In this document: positions 1 to 11,320 of the stretch, one piece after another
Position numbering within the stretch: position 1 is the stretch's first letter
How the letters are laid out: each line of letters opens with the position of its first letter
From: Quercus robur
Lineage: Eukaryota > Streptophyta > Magnoliopsida > Fagales > Fagaceae
NCBI RefSeq assembly: GCF_932294415.1
Contig: NC_065545.1
Location: 19,661,357 to 19,725,356, forward strand
Length of the DNA: 64,000 nt
Direction of reading: 5' to 3'
Program-made: the position numbers and the translations under genes
Notes under the pieces: model-generated
What the model was told of the DNA's origin: nothing
Databases searched by the model: none
The model's input: only the letters and a program-made list of their open reading frames with translations

Positions 1-1809
1 AAAGGACCTTTGGGAATGGTTGCCTAGTCTTGTTTTTTATTTAAATTTTTGGATGTTAAGTGCAGTTGTTAGATTGTTGATTGAGCCCCTCACACTCTTT
101 ATCTCAGGACTCAAAGATCTTGCTGATTTTCTTCCGGCAACGTTGGCCACCATTATGAGCTACTTTTCAGCTGAAGTAACGCGGGGCATATGGAAGCCAG
201 CTTTTATGAATGGAACTGATTGGCCAAGCCCTGCTGCGAACTTGTCTATTGTTGAGCAACAGATTAAGAAAATCTTAGCTGCTACTGGTGTTGATGTCCC
301 AAGCCTTGCTGTAGGTATGTCCTTTTATTCTCTAGATATGTGGATTATCATTGTTATCTGTTGAATACATGTTATGAATAATCTCCATTCATTCTGCTCC
401 CACGTCAAGATTACATATTCTATCCTGAGTGTCTTTCAGCAAAAGTTGCAACTCTGGAGTTTGAGGTACATAATATGTCATAATTATATAAATGTATGGG
501 TTCTATTGTAAAGGGTTCATCAATGATAAATATATTATTGTAATATGGGTAAACACCTATAATGATGACACAAAATGATCTTCTATTTTTCTGCAGTTGC
601 TTGTAATTTTAATATTTGTGGGACAGCAAATTTTGGGTTCAACAAATCAATCTGTTGACGTTAGATGTCTCAACTGCTTTGTTTGCAGGTGGGAGCTCTC
701 CTGCGACGCTTCCTTTACCCTTGGCTGCCCTAGTAAGCCTCACAATTACTTATAAACTTGATAAAGCCAGTGAACGCTTCCTCACAATGATAGGCCCGGC
801 CTTGAGTTCCCTTGCTTCTGGTTGCCCCTGGCCATGCATGGCCATCGTTGCCTCATTATGGGCCCAGAAGGTAAAGCGCTGGGGTGACTTCCTTGTGTTC
901 TCAGCTTCTGGTACTGTTTTCTACCATAACAGTGATGCTGTGGTCCAGCTTATTAAGGCCTGCTTCACGTCTACCCTTGGGCTAAATTCCTCCCACATTT
1001 GCAGCAATGGTGGTGTAGGTGCCCTCCTTGGCCATGGCTTTGGCTCCCACTTCTCAGGTGGGATCTCTCCAGTTGCCCCTGGAATTCTCTACTTAAGAGT
1101 GCATCGGTCTATCAGAGATGTAATGTTCATGACAGAAGAAATTGTCTCTATTCTAATTCTCTCTGTTAGAGATATTGCAAGTAGTGGGTTGCCTAAAGAT
1201 AAAGTGGAGAAATTGAAGAAGACCAAGTATGGGATGAGATATGGGCAGGTTTCTCTTGCTGCAGCAATGACACGTGTCAAACTTGCAGCTTCACTTGGGG
1301 CATCATTAGTTTGGATATCTGGTGGATCAAGTTTGGTGCAATCCTTGATCAAAGAAACTCTTCCTTCTTGGTTTCTATCAGTCCATGGATTAAGGCAGGA
1401 AGGTGGAGAATCTGGAGGAATGGTTGCGATGCTAGGGGGTTATGCGCTGGCATACTTTGCTGTGCTTTGTGGTACATTTGCTTGGGGAGTGGACTCATCA
1501 TTGCCAGCATCACACCGGCGGCCAAAGATTCTTGGGGCCCACTTAGAATTTCTTGCAAGTGCACTAGATGGAAAAATCTCTCTTGGTTGTGATTGTGCCA
1601 CTTGGCAGGCATACGTGTCAGGATTTGTGAGCTTGATGGTTGGTTGCGCACCAATGTGGTTGCTAGAGGTGAATGTGGATGTGTTAAAGAGGCTGAGCAA
1701 AGGATTGAGGCAGTGGAACGAGGAAGAATTGGCTCTGGCCCTGCTGGGAATTGGTGGGATAGGTGCAATGGGTGCAGCAGCTGAATTGATTATTGAAACT
1801 GAGTTTTAA
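1..1809 (+). CDS. MED33: Mediator subunit 33 (MED33A/B, REF4/RFR1 family), C-terminal exons
   Basis: Two exons of a gene that begins before the window. The first runs to 314 and is open in the frame starting at base 2; its donor reads GTAG|GTATGT. The second runs 689-1809 after TTTGCAG and ends in TAA. Joined, they give 477 residues, about the last third of a roughly 1,300-residue protein. The sequence matches MED33 as I know it, with landmarks WLPSLVFYLNFW, VAPGILYLRVHRSIRDVMF, KKTKYGMRYGQVSLAAAMTR and the C-terminal LSKGLRQWNEEELALALLG. MED33 is a Mediator tail subunit in the nucleus; in Arabidopsis the REF4/RFR1 pair restrains phenylpropanoid gene expression. No frameshift or stop is seen, so the part visible looks functional. 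Whether it is the A or B paralogue cannot be told from this fragment. Confidence 0.9.
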
Positions 1810-2573
1810 ACTGAGTTTGGAAAAATGCCTGATTTACTTATGTGTTTTATATCCTTGATACTACAGGTAGAGGCATTGTTTGTCCACTAGAATACATCAT
1901 CCAATTAGTATAGCTTTCTGTAGAATCGTAGGTCATGTAAATTTTGAACAGGATATATAGAAGAATAGATTTTGTGTTTCTGTACATTGTTTGGAAAATT
2001 TTCATGCTTACTATCATTTTCATTCTCATAACATGATGATCTGATTAAGGATAAAGCTGTGCACATACACATTCATGCCCACACATTTTACAAATGTAAA
2101 ATATGTGACAACATTTTACCAAGTGGAACGAGTGGAGGTCTAAAAGTAGGATTTAAAGGAATTAGTATGAGGAGAAAAATGACGTTTTCGTGTCAGAGTT
2201 GGGAATCAAATCTTAGAGCCTAAGATTTCTAATCCTCATAAAAATGAACGAACTTGATCTTGGGTTTTTGAGAGAAAATTCTAAGCCTGTTTGAGACCCA
2301 ATCAGAATTGAGACGCTCAATGAGTATTTCTCTTTTAATCCTCATGAATATAATTGTTACCCATTGGTTTAAGGTGAATAAAATCATTTGCTTACTAGAC
2401 TTGCAAGAAATTTATTGCTAATCTTCTCAAAAAAAAAAAAGAAAAAAGAAAAAGAAATTTATTGCTAACTCCTATAATTGTTTGAGGAGAATAAAGTACC
2501 TGTAACTGAAATGAAAATCTTCAAAAGCACTCATCTATGACTAAAAGAACTTGTCGTGCTATCAATACCTTTA
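1810..2573. other. MED33 3' flank
   Basis: AT-rich DNA downstream of the MED33 stop, containing the probable 3' UTR and several A-rich stretches. I see no coding signal and no transposon end before the element that starts at 2574. Confidence 0.5.
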
Positions 2574-3138
2574 TGTGGCGTTTGGTACTGGGTGATGTTT
2601 TTCTCAAGAATGTTTAAAGATTCTCATGTTTAGTTGCAAATCACGTCAGAGAATCAGATGCCACGGAAATCTGGATTCTCCCTTTAAACCCCTCTTAGTA
2701 GGAATGAAGATTCCCTTTAAAACAAGTGGGTATCCAGATTCTCAAGTTTAAAGAAAATTATATTTTTTATAAATTGATAATTTTAACCCATTTTCCTTAT
2801 CATTTAAGCAATTAAGATAAATTATAAAACAAATCATTAATATCTTTTCTCTTGTCTTTATCCTTAAAAAAAAGTTTGAAAAGGACCCTCCATTATTACC
2901 AGGTATTCACTTTTGCTGTTGTGTGTGTGTTGTTTAACAAATTTTTTATTATTTATTTAGAGGAAGATATATATATATATATATATATTTTTTTTTTTCC
3001 CTTTTAAAGGACTTGGTAGTTCACATTCAAATCTAAGGATAGAATAAGAAAAATAAATAATTAATTTAAGATTCCTGGGAATAAACCAAACATTGGTGCC
3101 GTTTGGATTGCGCTGAAACCGGCGTCTGCGTTTGCGTT

Positions 3139-3174
<36 letters not shown>

Positions 3175-3524
3175 CATTTCACGCGTTTTGCTGAAAGGCA
3201 GGGGCAATTATCACTGTAGCAGTACTGTTCATGGGACCCACAACCACTTTATTCAGAAAAAAAATATTAAAAATGGGTCCCACGGCACTATTCACATATT
3301 TAAAAATTATTTTGCTACAGTATTTTCAGTTTTCAGTTTCAGCAACAATAAGTTCAATTCAAATGGACCCATTATCATCTCACATTCCTTGAAATCTTAA
3401 GAGATTCTCAATTAAACCAAACATAGGAATAGCAACATTTCTAAGCATTCAGATTGCAAGGAATCACATTTTTAGGAATCTAGATGCCAAAAATAATGTG
3501 AATTCCTCCATACCAAACGCCACA
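2574..3524. mobile_element. PIF/Harbinger-type non-autonomous element with TTA target duplication
   Basis: Perfect 14-bp terminal inverted repeats: TGTGGCGTTTGGTA at 2574-2587 and TACCAAACGCCACA at 3511-3524. TTA lies immediately outside both ends (2571-2573, 3525-3527), the TSD expected of PIF/Harbinger (Tourist) elements. It has no transposase and is 951 bp including a second element nested at 3095-3370, so the original was about 675 bp. Confidence 0.85.
3095..3370. mobile_element. Nested MITE (GTTTGGATTG family)
   Basis: Inserted within the 2574-3524 element. The left end GGTGCCGTTTGGATTG pairs imperfectly with the right end CAATTCAAATGGACCC, and ATT lies outside both ends as a possible TSD. 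It carries a long T tract (about 3141-3174) and the block around TGGGTCCCACGG also seen in the MITE at 14773-15090, marking them as one family. Confidence 0.7.
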
Positions 3525-3596
3525 TTAAGATATAATTTTATTTTTACACAATAATTGAAAGATCTTGTAATTTGTTCAAATTTACCTTCGCAGTGA

Positions 3597-3792
3597 GCGA
3601 CTACATCACTATCATCATTATCATTTTATTTGGATTGGAAAATTAACAACCAAACATTTGTGCCAAAAATCCGTCCAAAGTACTCTACGAGTTAGCGACT
3701 ACATCACTATCATCATTATCATTTTATTTGGATTGGAAAATTAATAACCAAACATTTGTGCCAAAAATCTGTCCGAAGTACTCCACGAGTTA
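3597..3792. repeat. 98-bp tandem duplication
   Basis: Two near-identical copies (3597-3694 and 3695-3792) beginning GCGACTACATCACTATC and differing at a handful of bases. Non-coding. Confidence 0.85.
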
Positions 3793-4953
3793 GCTCAACT
3801 AGTTTGAGTTTTTAAAAAAGGAAAAAGAAAAGACCTAGCCTAAGTCAAGCATTTTTAAGTTTTAGGTCCTCCCCCAAGTTTTTGGAGGTCCATTTTAGAT
3901 TTAGAGATTACAGGATAAGAGGCAACCTTGTAATCTATGACCCTTGTATAACATCAGTAGTTTCACCAGTTAGAAATTTAGGATAAATTGCTAGCAATTG
4001 CCAATAGGATTCAATTGTGTTCCATCAAATTTTATTTAGCTTATGGTCAACTCAATTTCTTAAAAATTGGATTTTCCAGGCTTGCTAAATTACCATCCAT
4101 CTCATGTATGAAAACAAATTTCACCTACAACAAGTTGAATCCTAGATTTCACATATTTTTATTGAAATGAGAAAAGAATATCGTTTGATTATAAGGCTTA
4201 CTATTATGAACACAGAATATGGCCTAATAACTACTGTTATCTTTTTATATTATGTGTAAATATCCTTGGGGGAAAAATGACACAGTCTCTATTGCAAAGT
4301 CTCTATCACTAATTCTTTGCGTAATTTGGCATTTTTAATCATCCACTCATTTTTGCTAACCCCCCACTCATTTTGCACATATATATATATATATATATTT
4401 TTTTTTTTTCCTTTCTTTCTTTCTTTAATGAACTAGTATAGTGATGAAAGACAGAAACTTCCACATCTTTCACATATATTAGCATGCAATGAGATACGTG
4501 ATATGATAACTATAAAGTTCAATAGTGCCACTAATTTACAGTAATAAAGAAGAGATAGGTTGGGTGGATCCCAATTCCCAAGAGCTAATTTTGGATAGCA
4601 GTAATAAAATAAGAGGGCAATTCCTCTAAGAGGATTGACAAAGCTAAACAAATATAGTTTTTAAAAACTTAAAAAGTTACTTTATCTATTTTATTAACTT
4701 ACTTTACAATACACCCAATATTAAAACATCTATTTTTAGCAACTCATTTAAAATAATATAAACAATTCATTAAATAATAAAAAACAACAACCACAAAAAC
4801 CAATGGCAACAACACCTCCACCGTTGCCCCTACTAGTCACAACCACAAACCACATCAAAAAAAAAAAAAAAAAAAACAACAACAACAACAACAACAACAA
4901 CCACAAACCAACAACCTTCCTCTCCCACTTCTCAACCTGCAACCACCAGCCAT

Positions 4954-4988
<35 letters not shown>

Positions 4989-5350
4989 ACCCAAATCGGG
5001 AAATCATGACCCATCAATTCACGTGTGTGGGAAAGTGTCTGAGCGTGAGTGAATAAAATAATATTTCTAGCAAATAACTTTCAGCTACAGTGGGCTGTTA
5101 TCTTTAGTAGCCCCCTGTAGCAATGAGTCAAAATATTATAGGTTTAACAACTTTGTTGTGGGGTGTGTTTTTGGTGTTTGGGTTGCAATAATGACTATTT
5201 AGTCATTTTAGCAATCTCAAGCAAACATCAATTATGCAATCGTACTTTAAAAAAAAGTACATATTCTTTTAACAAATGTTAGGTTGAGAATGATCCAATT
5301 TGTGATTTCCTTCCTCTCTTGTATTTTCCACTTACCTGTCTTTCTTGAGC
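3793..5350. other. AT-rich spacer with simple repeats
   Basis: No gene seen. Holds an (AT)n/T tract at about 4379-4408, an A tract followed by (CAA)n at about 4858-4900, and an A tract at about 4957-4986. The open frame on the minus strand at 4748-5017 is translated from these simple repeats and is not a gene. Confidence 0.6.
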
Positions 5351-5353
5351 TAA

Positions 5354-6269
5354 GAGCATCTGCATCAGTGGATGCAAAAATTTTGTAAATTTGCACCGAA
5401 AAAACCTACTTTTTCTATTTTATACTCCTATTTTTACAAAATACCTACATCAGTTTGTCTATTATATACATTTATACAAATAAAATATTCATCTTCACCT
5501 ACCATCAACGATCAATCCACACCCACCTAACCACCATCATCAACCACCATCACCCCAAAACCCATGATCAAACAGAAAATCCAAAACTGATCAAACAAAA
5601 AATTAAAAAGGATCGAAACCCCAAAACCCACTGATCAATGCCCTCCTATTCAAACTAGTCCCATTTGGAAGATTCACAGTCAAATTCACCAAACTCTCTT
5701 CCCCCAAAACCCCATAATTCTTGAATTTCGACCCATCAGTGGCAATCTGAAAGAACATAGCGTCTCCAATCCTCGCTTTAGACTCAAACTTAGCTTCCTC
5801 AAACTTAGTATCCAATCTACCACTTGTGAACTCTCTCCGAGAAATCCCTAGCAACCCAACTTGATTTAAGAAGGCTTGGAACTTCGGGTGCTCCAAGCTC
5901 GAAAAAGAGACACTCAAACACCCAATCAGTGAGAAAATCAAGTGCACAATCAATTTGAGTCTTACTTAGTGTCAGCCCAAGTGAAGTTTTCGGACTCTTG
6001 AGCTTCTTCACATTATCTTCCAACATAGCAAGAGGTGAGAGTGAAGCTGAAAATGAGAGAGTATGGTGAAGGAGAGAGAAAAAAATGTAAAATATTAAAT
6101 ACAAGAGCTACAATAACCGTGCATATATGCACGGTTACTGTAGCACTTGTGCATTTTTACACAATTTTACACCCACTAATGTGGGTGTTTTTTTTTTTTT
6201 GGTCAAAATGTGTAAAATGAAGTGTTTTTTCTATTTAACAAGACTTTGCATCCATTAATGTGGATGCTT
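5354..6269. mobile_element. Harbinger-type element that captured a gene fragment (Pack-MITE-like)
   Basis: The ends form an imperfect inverted repeat: GAGCATCTGCATCAGTGGAT at the left and, read on the opposite strand, AAGCATCCACATTAATGGAT at the right. TAA flanks both sides (5351-5353, 6270-6272), fitting a PIF/Harbinger TSD. There is no Harbinger transposase; the interior is instead a decayed piece of a hAT-family (DUF659) gene on the minus strand. Confidence 0.7.
5625..6026 (-). pseudogene. DUF659 / hAT transposase-derived protein fragment
   Basis: Two minus-strand frames together resemble the DUF659 region of plant hAT-superfamily proteins. The upstream frame starts MLEDNVKKLKSPKTSLGLTL and continues through LSKTQIDCALDFLTDWV. 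After a frameshift near 5910 the second frame carries SFSSLEHPKFQAFLNQVG, SRREFTSGRLDTKFEEAK, DAMFFQIATDGSKFKN and VNLTVNLPNGTSL. Similarity stops at about 5625, well short of the hAT dimerisation domain, so it is a fragment. The family assignment is from memory of such proteins. The fragment lies entirely inside the element at 5354-6269, which argues for capture. Confidence 0.7.
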
Positions 6270-6434
6270 TAATAAAAGAGAGAATAGATACTTGTTGACT
6301 TCTTGTTGCTTTGGACCCCAGCATAGAAACAAATAATAGTGGCAATAAAAAAAAAAAAAAAACAAAAACAAAATCCCTTTCAAGACTCCCTGGTGTTAGA
6401 GATGATATACTATGAGGTGATATATCCTCTATCG

Positions 6435-6518
6435 GATGTATATTTCTTCCCTCTCACATGAAGGTAGATCTCACATGTGTTGGATCCACTTCCGTATGAG
6501 AGGGAAGAAACATACATC
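6435..6518. repeat. Inverted repeat able to form a hairpin
   Basis: Arms of about 27 bases (6435-6462 and 6492-6518) are nearly complementary: TTTCTTCCCTCTCACATG opposes a strand reading ATGAGAGGGAAGAAA, with about 29 bases of loop. Function unknown; it may be a MITE remnant. Confidence 0.6.
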
Positions 6519-6524
6519 TCTTAA

Positions 6525-6529
6525 AAGAG

Positions 6530-6561
<32 letters not shown>

Positions 6562-6580
6562 TTATTATTATTATTATTCA
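6525..6580. repeat. (ATTT)n/(ATT)n microsatellite
   Basis: A tract of ATTT units followed by ATT units, directly after the inverted repeat. Confidence 0.85.
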
Positions 6581-6940
6581 AAGTTGGAAAGGGACTTATA
6601 AGACTTTCTGGCAACATCATTTAATCAAAGATATTTTGTCAACAATTTCCTCTTTAAGCATCCAGAGTCATCAATTTAGTAATATAACTCTACAAACAGT
6701 TATTTTATTTATTTTACCTTTTCACTTTATAGTACACCTACTGTCAATGAATTTATATTTTTAACTATTTGATCAAAATAATATAAAAGGGATTTTATAT
6801 TATTAAAGCAGTGTGAATGCAGAGAAGAGAAATGTACGAAGCAGAGAGGTGAAAGTTGAAACGGAGAAAAAGACAGTAAGGCGAAAAAGAGAGTTTTTTA
6901 ATTAAAAAGCAGTGTAAACACAACATTTAATAATATAGTA

Positions 6941-7198
6941 TATCCGCCCATTTTTTTGTTCTATTTGAAAAATCAAACTTTTTAAGGGAGTATTATTTAT
7001 TGTCTTGTCTATTTTTTAAAAATGTATAAGTTTTCAAAACTACTCTTAAAAAAATTTATCAAAAAATTGAATTAGTAAATTAATAGGGGTATAATAGGAA
7101 CATTAGTAAATTAATGACTTTTATTTTTAAAAATAGGAAAATATTTTGGGACTTCTCAAAATGGAATAGAGGACAAAAAAAGTGGGATGAAGGGAGTA
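6941..7198. mobile_element. Stowaway-like MITE
   Basis: The right end, read on the minus strand, is ACTCCCTTCATCCCACTTTT, close to the Stowaway consensus CTCCCTCC. The left end reads TATCCGCCCATTTTTTTG and is partly complementary. TA is present at both edges. The left TIR has decayed, so the start is approximate. Confidence 0.5.
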
Positions 7199-9550
7199 TA
7201 TTTTTTTACCTATGAATTATCATGTATAGTCAAAAGTAGCTGTACAACATTCTCCAATATTAAAAAAAAAAAAAAAAAAAAAGTAGCTATACAGTATAAC
7301 CATGGAGCCAAAAAATATGAATTTGACTTCCCAATATAGTTACATTTTGGTATTTATTGGTGCTAAAAATAGTAATATAACTTTTTAGTATCACCAATAA
7401 TATTAGTGCTAGCAATAAAAAAAGGGAATCCACTTTGGCAATAATAATCCACCAGATGAGGCGTCAATTTGCAGGATGATTGGTGAAGGCCTGAAGGGCA
7501 CTTTTCATCAATCTGAGGACGGGATGAGGCGGTAGCTGATTCCTCACTTAGTATTTTCTGAATGTTCTCGACAATTTCCTCTATAAACTGTGACTCTTGA
7601 CTGAAATTCCAAGCGCACCCACAATTTTTTTTTTTTTTTTTTTACCCACAATTATTATTATTATTTTTTATTTTAAAGAGTAGAAGTTAGTGAATCAACT
7701 GATCATACAATAAATAGGAAATGATCTATGAAAAATATATAGAATGAAATGCCAAAAATCTAATTGTATATTCATTGAAATTTAATTGATTTACAGTATT
7801 TCTATGGCAAATTAAAACCAACTACTTCCAAGCAACTAACAACCAAAGATATAATGATTTGATTTTTGTTTTTATAATTTCATAAAATATTCAATATATT
7901 TAAGTGTATATATATTTTATTGGTAGTGTTTGTAAGTAAAATACCAAATTAATTTATTTATCATCTCGTATTATTTAACTTTAAAACAATTTTGTTATTT
8001 AATTAAAAATTTATATACATGTAAGCTTGTGATATATGATTTAAAATTTTGATCATTAAAATATAAAACAATCTTAATAAATCAAAATAAAAAATTCAAG
8101 ATTATGATCGCAATATAAAAATTCGGATTTGCACTAAAAATAGTAAAACATAAAACTAAAAAAATATTAGTTTCGAATTGAAAAAGATGTCGGGTACCAT
8201 AGAATCAAGCATTCTCATCACACACACGGTATATGTTATATAATAATTTCATAAGATATTATCAAAACCCAATTATTAACTATTCAATATATTTAAATTT
8301 TCTTAGTTGTGTTTTTGCGTAACAAAAAAAAATTAAATTATTTATTGTCTCATATTATTACACTTTAAAAATAAATTTTTAATACATACACATAAAAATT
8401 TGATCCTCAAATTATAGAGGGAATTTGATAAATCAAATGAAAAATTCAAGATCATCTTAATAACAATATAGTGAAAACATGGATGTTTACTATAACTAGT
8501 AAAACATAAGACTAAAAATATATTGGCTTCTAATCCAAAAGGACGTCAACTCCTATAAATAATACTATCTAAATGGTGAACCCAACTAGGAGATCATGGA
8601 TCTGTACTTAGAACAAAATCATCTTAATCCTCACCGATTAGATCGATTAATCATTTGACAATCGTTTCATAACAACCAAATCCTTATCAAAGAACCTTGG
8701 TTCTCCCATTATCACTCTATCCGCATTTGTCTCTTCCTCAAACCCAAAAAAAAAAAAAAAAAAAAAATTTATGCTCCTTTATATCACAAATTTGGAAGCC
8801 TTTTCAATTAGTTCTCCATAAAGGGTTAAAAGTTCTCACTACCGCATCTAGATTCAATACCCTTCTAGATATGAAGCAACAATAGCACATTGCGTTTTGC
8901 TTTGATGGTCAGATCAATTTTACACCATTCATTTACCAAAAAAGGAAAGCTTTTTTCACTGCACAATGCGTTTTTTCCACTTTCTCTCTTTTTGCCAATG
9001 TCTCCTACCAACACACCACATTCCAACTGATATATTATCAGACATAGCATTCTCCTTCCTGTGATATTGCACAAAGAGAAACAATTCTCCACCAACCAAG
9101 GAGAAATGTAGGTTCTACAAAAGCCTACTCTTTTTTTTTTTTTTGGATGAAACAAAAGCCTACTCTTCATGTACTTTGTAGTACCGTTTTGACAGTTTGG
9201 CACCAAAAAAAAAAAAATGTTAATTATATATTTTTGCACTTATACAAAAGTAGCCATTATTGTTAACCATTAACTAGTGCAATGCACATGAAGATTTAAC
9301 ATAATATGAAAGTTACTAATTATTAAAAAGCATTATTATAATTTTATTTGTATATGGAATTATATATTTGATTATTTAAAAAAAAATTATATATGTATAG
9401 AGCATATATATGATCAATCAAAATTTAAACTGCTATAGTTTATATTTATATATTTCAAAATACTATTATTTAGTACATAAATGAGAGCTATTTTTTATTT
9501 AAAAAATCATATGTATGTAAATAATATTACCGAAGTAGTGGTCTCAAATG
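7199..9550. other. AT-rich intergenic DNA
   Basis: No protein-coding gene seen. A-rich and T-rich tracts occur near 7261, 7626, 8750, 9132 and 9207. A diverged direct duplication is described separately. Short open frames near 8697-9239 are interrupted by homopolymers and match nothing I recognise. Confidence 0.5.
7861..8560. repeat. Old diverged direct duplication
   Basis: Segments 7861-8180 and about 8246-8560 share blocks in the same order: an ATTTCATAA(A/G)ATATT block, ATTCAATATATTTAA, a TCTC(G/A)TATTATT block, AGTAAAACATAA(A/G)ACTA, and a TCGAATTGAAAAAGATGTC-like end. Divergence and indels are substantial. Confidence 0.6.
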
Positions 9551-10027
9551 CTAGCCTGCCAAGTTTGTAGCGTCCCTCAAAGCAGCCTTCCAATTGTTCA
9601 ACTTGTCTTCAGGGCCATTCAGCAATGCCTCCGCGAAATTCCCCTTCCATTCTCGCACATCGGATGGAGACACATGGTAGAAAATAGGGAGCACGCTTTG
9701 ATTTAACACCCTTTTGCATTCCATGATCTTAACTAGCTCATCCAAGCACAAATCCGATCTATACACATGAATCCCTTTATGGTCTAAAGCAGCAAAGAGA
9801 TGGCTGGTAAAACTTTTGCGGATATCTTCCGCATGAAAACTAACGAAGACCTCATATTCATAGGTCAACGCTGGGGTCGATAAGGATGGGGCAAAGTTTT
9901 CTTTGCCCACGGGATGAGCCATGGTTCCAACACTAAGACCTAATCGAGGTAAGACCAGTGCGCTGCCCGGACTCAAGAAAAGCAAAGGAATGAGTATGGA
10001 TAAGCATGGAGCAAAGGAACGAGCCAT
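9551..10027 (-). pseudogene. Truncated TIR-domain (TIR-NLR type) pseudogene, copy A
   Basis: A 158-residue frame starting MARSFAPCLSILIPLLFLSP, a hydrophobic leader. A TIR domain follows: YEYEVFVSFHAEDIRKSFTS (canonical YDVFLSFRGEDTR), then LFAALDHKGIHVYRSD, then directly CLDELVKIMECKRVLNQS, VLPIFYHVSPSDV and NNWKAALRDATNLAG. The 35-40 residues normally between the strand-B aspartate and CLDEL, including the catalytic-glutamate segment of TIR NADases, are deleted. The frame ends in TAG where a Trp/Leu codon is expected before an exon-end GT. No NB-ARC or LRR follows. It shares leader and 5' flank with copy B at 13153-13634. Confidence 0.85.
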
Positions 10028-10908
10028 GTTTGCAACACATAGAAGAGCAAAGAAGAAAGAACCGGTTGTTTATTTGGAATTTCTCCCTCTCTAGTTTTCA
10101 ATGTTGTAGCCTTGTACGTAGTGTAAATTTTGACTTATATAGGAGCAACAGCTTGTTTTTTGTTTGGGTTTTGTTAACCGGCACCGTAAGGTACCGGTTA
10201 ACAGCAACTTTTGACTTTTTTTTTTTTATAATATTTTGTTTTTATTTGCAGCTTTATGGGTATTCATTAACAACTTTTTGACTTTTTTTTAGTATAATTT
10301 TTTGTCTCTATTTGCAGCTTTATGTCATATTTTTAAGTGTGAGGCCAACTTTGTAAAGAGAAAAAAATATTAAAATAACCAAAATGACTAGTTTTATGTG
10401 ATTTTTATTTATTTATTTAATTTTTTTTATTAAATGGGACCTATTTTTGTACAACCTTAACAAGCACTTATGCTGTGCTTGTTAACATTTGCCGTTTTGT
10501 TTTTGTCTTTTATTATTTCTTTTTTGCTATCTAGAGAGAACGCTTCCTGTGATTTTGTTTTGACAATTTGGTATTTGGAAAAAAAAAAAGAAAAAAAAAA
10601 AAGAAGCTAAAATGCTAAAATGCAAAATTCATCATTTATGTTTCACCAAAATTCATTTCAGTTCTCTAACTTTATTTTTGTTTATTTCAATCATCTAAAT
10701 TTCAAGTTTATTCAATTAAGACATCTCCATTAACTTTTATTATATATTGTAGTTAATTTTTCAATTTTTTTATCAATTTTTTTTAAATCAAAAAATCCAA
10801 ATAATGATTGAAAAATACTTTTCAGATTAAAAAAAAAAAATAACGAAAATTGATGAAGAGACTTTAATTAAATAAACTTAGAATTTAGAAAACTAAAATG
10901 AAGTTTGG

Positions 10909-10942
<34 letters not shown>

Positions 10943-11320
10943 TTGAGAAAGTAATCTGGTGAATCTTAGATGGTGGGTTTTGTATTTTAGCCATGAAAAA
11001 ATAGAGAATGATAAATGTTAATTATCTCTTCTCTATATATTAAGAGGGTTCACATTTCAGAAAGTTAGTTATCATTTCAAAAATTGTCAAAAATTTCCTT
11101 AATCTAATTAGATAGTCTTTATTCCTATAAAATAAAAAAATAAGGTTAAAAATGTAATTCAATAAAAAAAAAAAAAAAAAAAAAAAACTACCTGATAAGC
11201 TTTTTTTCCTAAAAATTAGCACAAATACTCTATTTAAATATATCTTACACACGTTTTATAAAATTTTCCCCAAAAATGAGCACAAACTAAACTTATTAGT
11301 ATACTCCTTTTTAAAATCTT
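10028..11320. other. Spacer upstream of TIR copy A
   Basis: The first 120 bases resemble the 5' flank of TIR copy B (ACCGGTT block, AGTAGTGTAAATTT-like block) and so are probably old promoter/5' UTR. At about 10204-10324 there is a tandem duplication of roughly 68 bp (block CAACTTTTTGACTTTTTTT ... TTTGCAGCTTTATG). A T tract lies at 10911-10940 and an A tract at 11165-11186. No gene seen. Confidence 0.5.

Noticed and set aside
1089-1784. Several open frames on both strands inside the MED33 exon
   Set aside because: They overlap the clearly conserved MED33 frame and have no similarity of their own.
4748-5017. 89-residue minus-strand open frame
   Set aside because: Translation of A tracts and (CAA)n repeats giving runs of Phe and Leu; no domain.
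8865-9239. 124-residue minus-strand open frame
   Set aside because: Runs through two homopolymer tracts and resembles no known protein.
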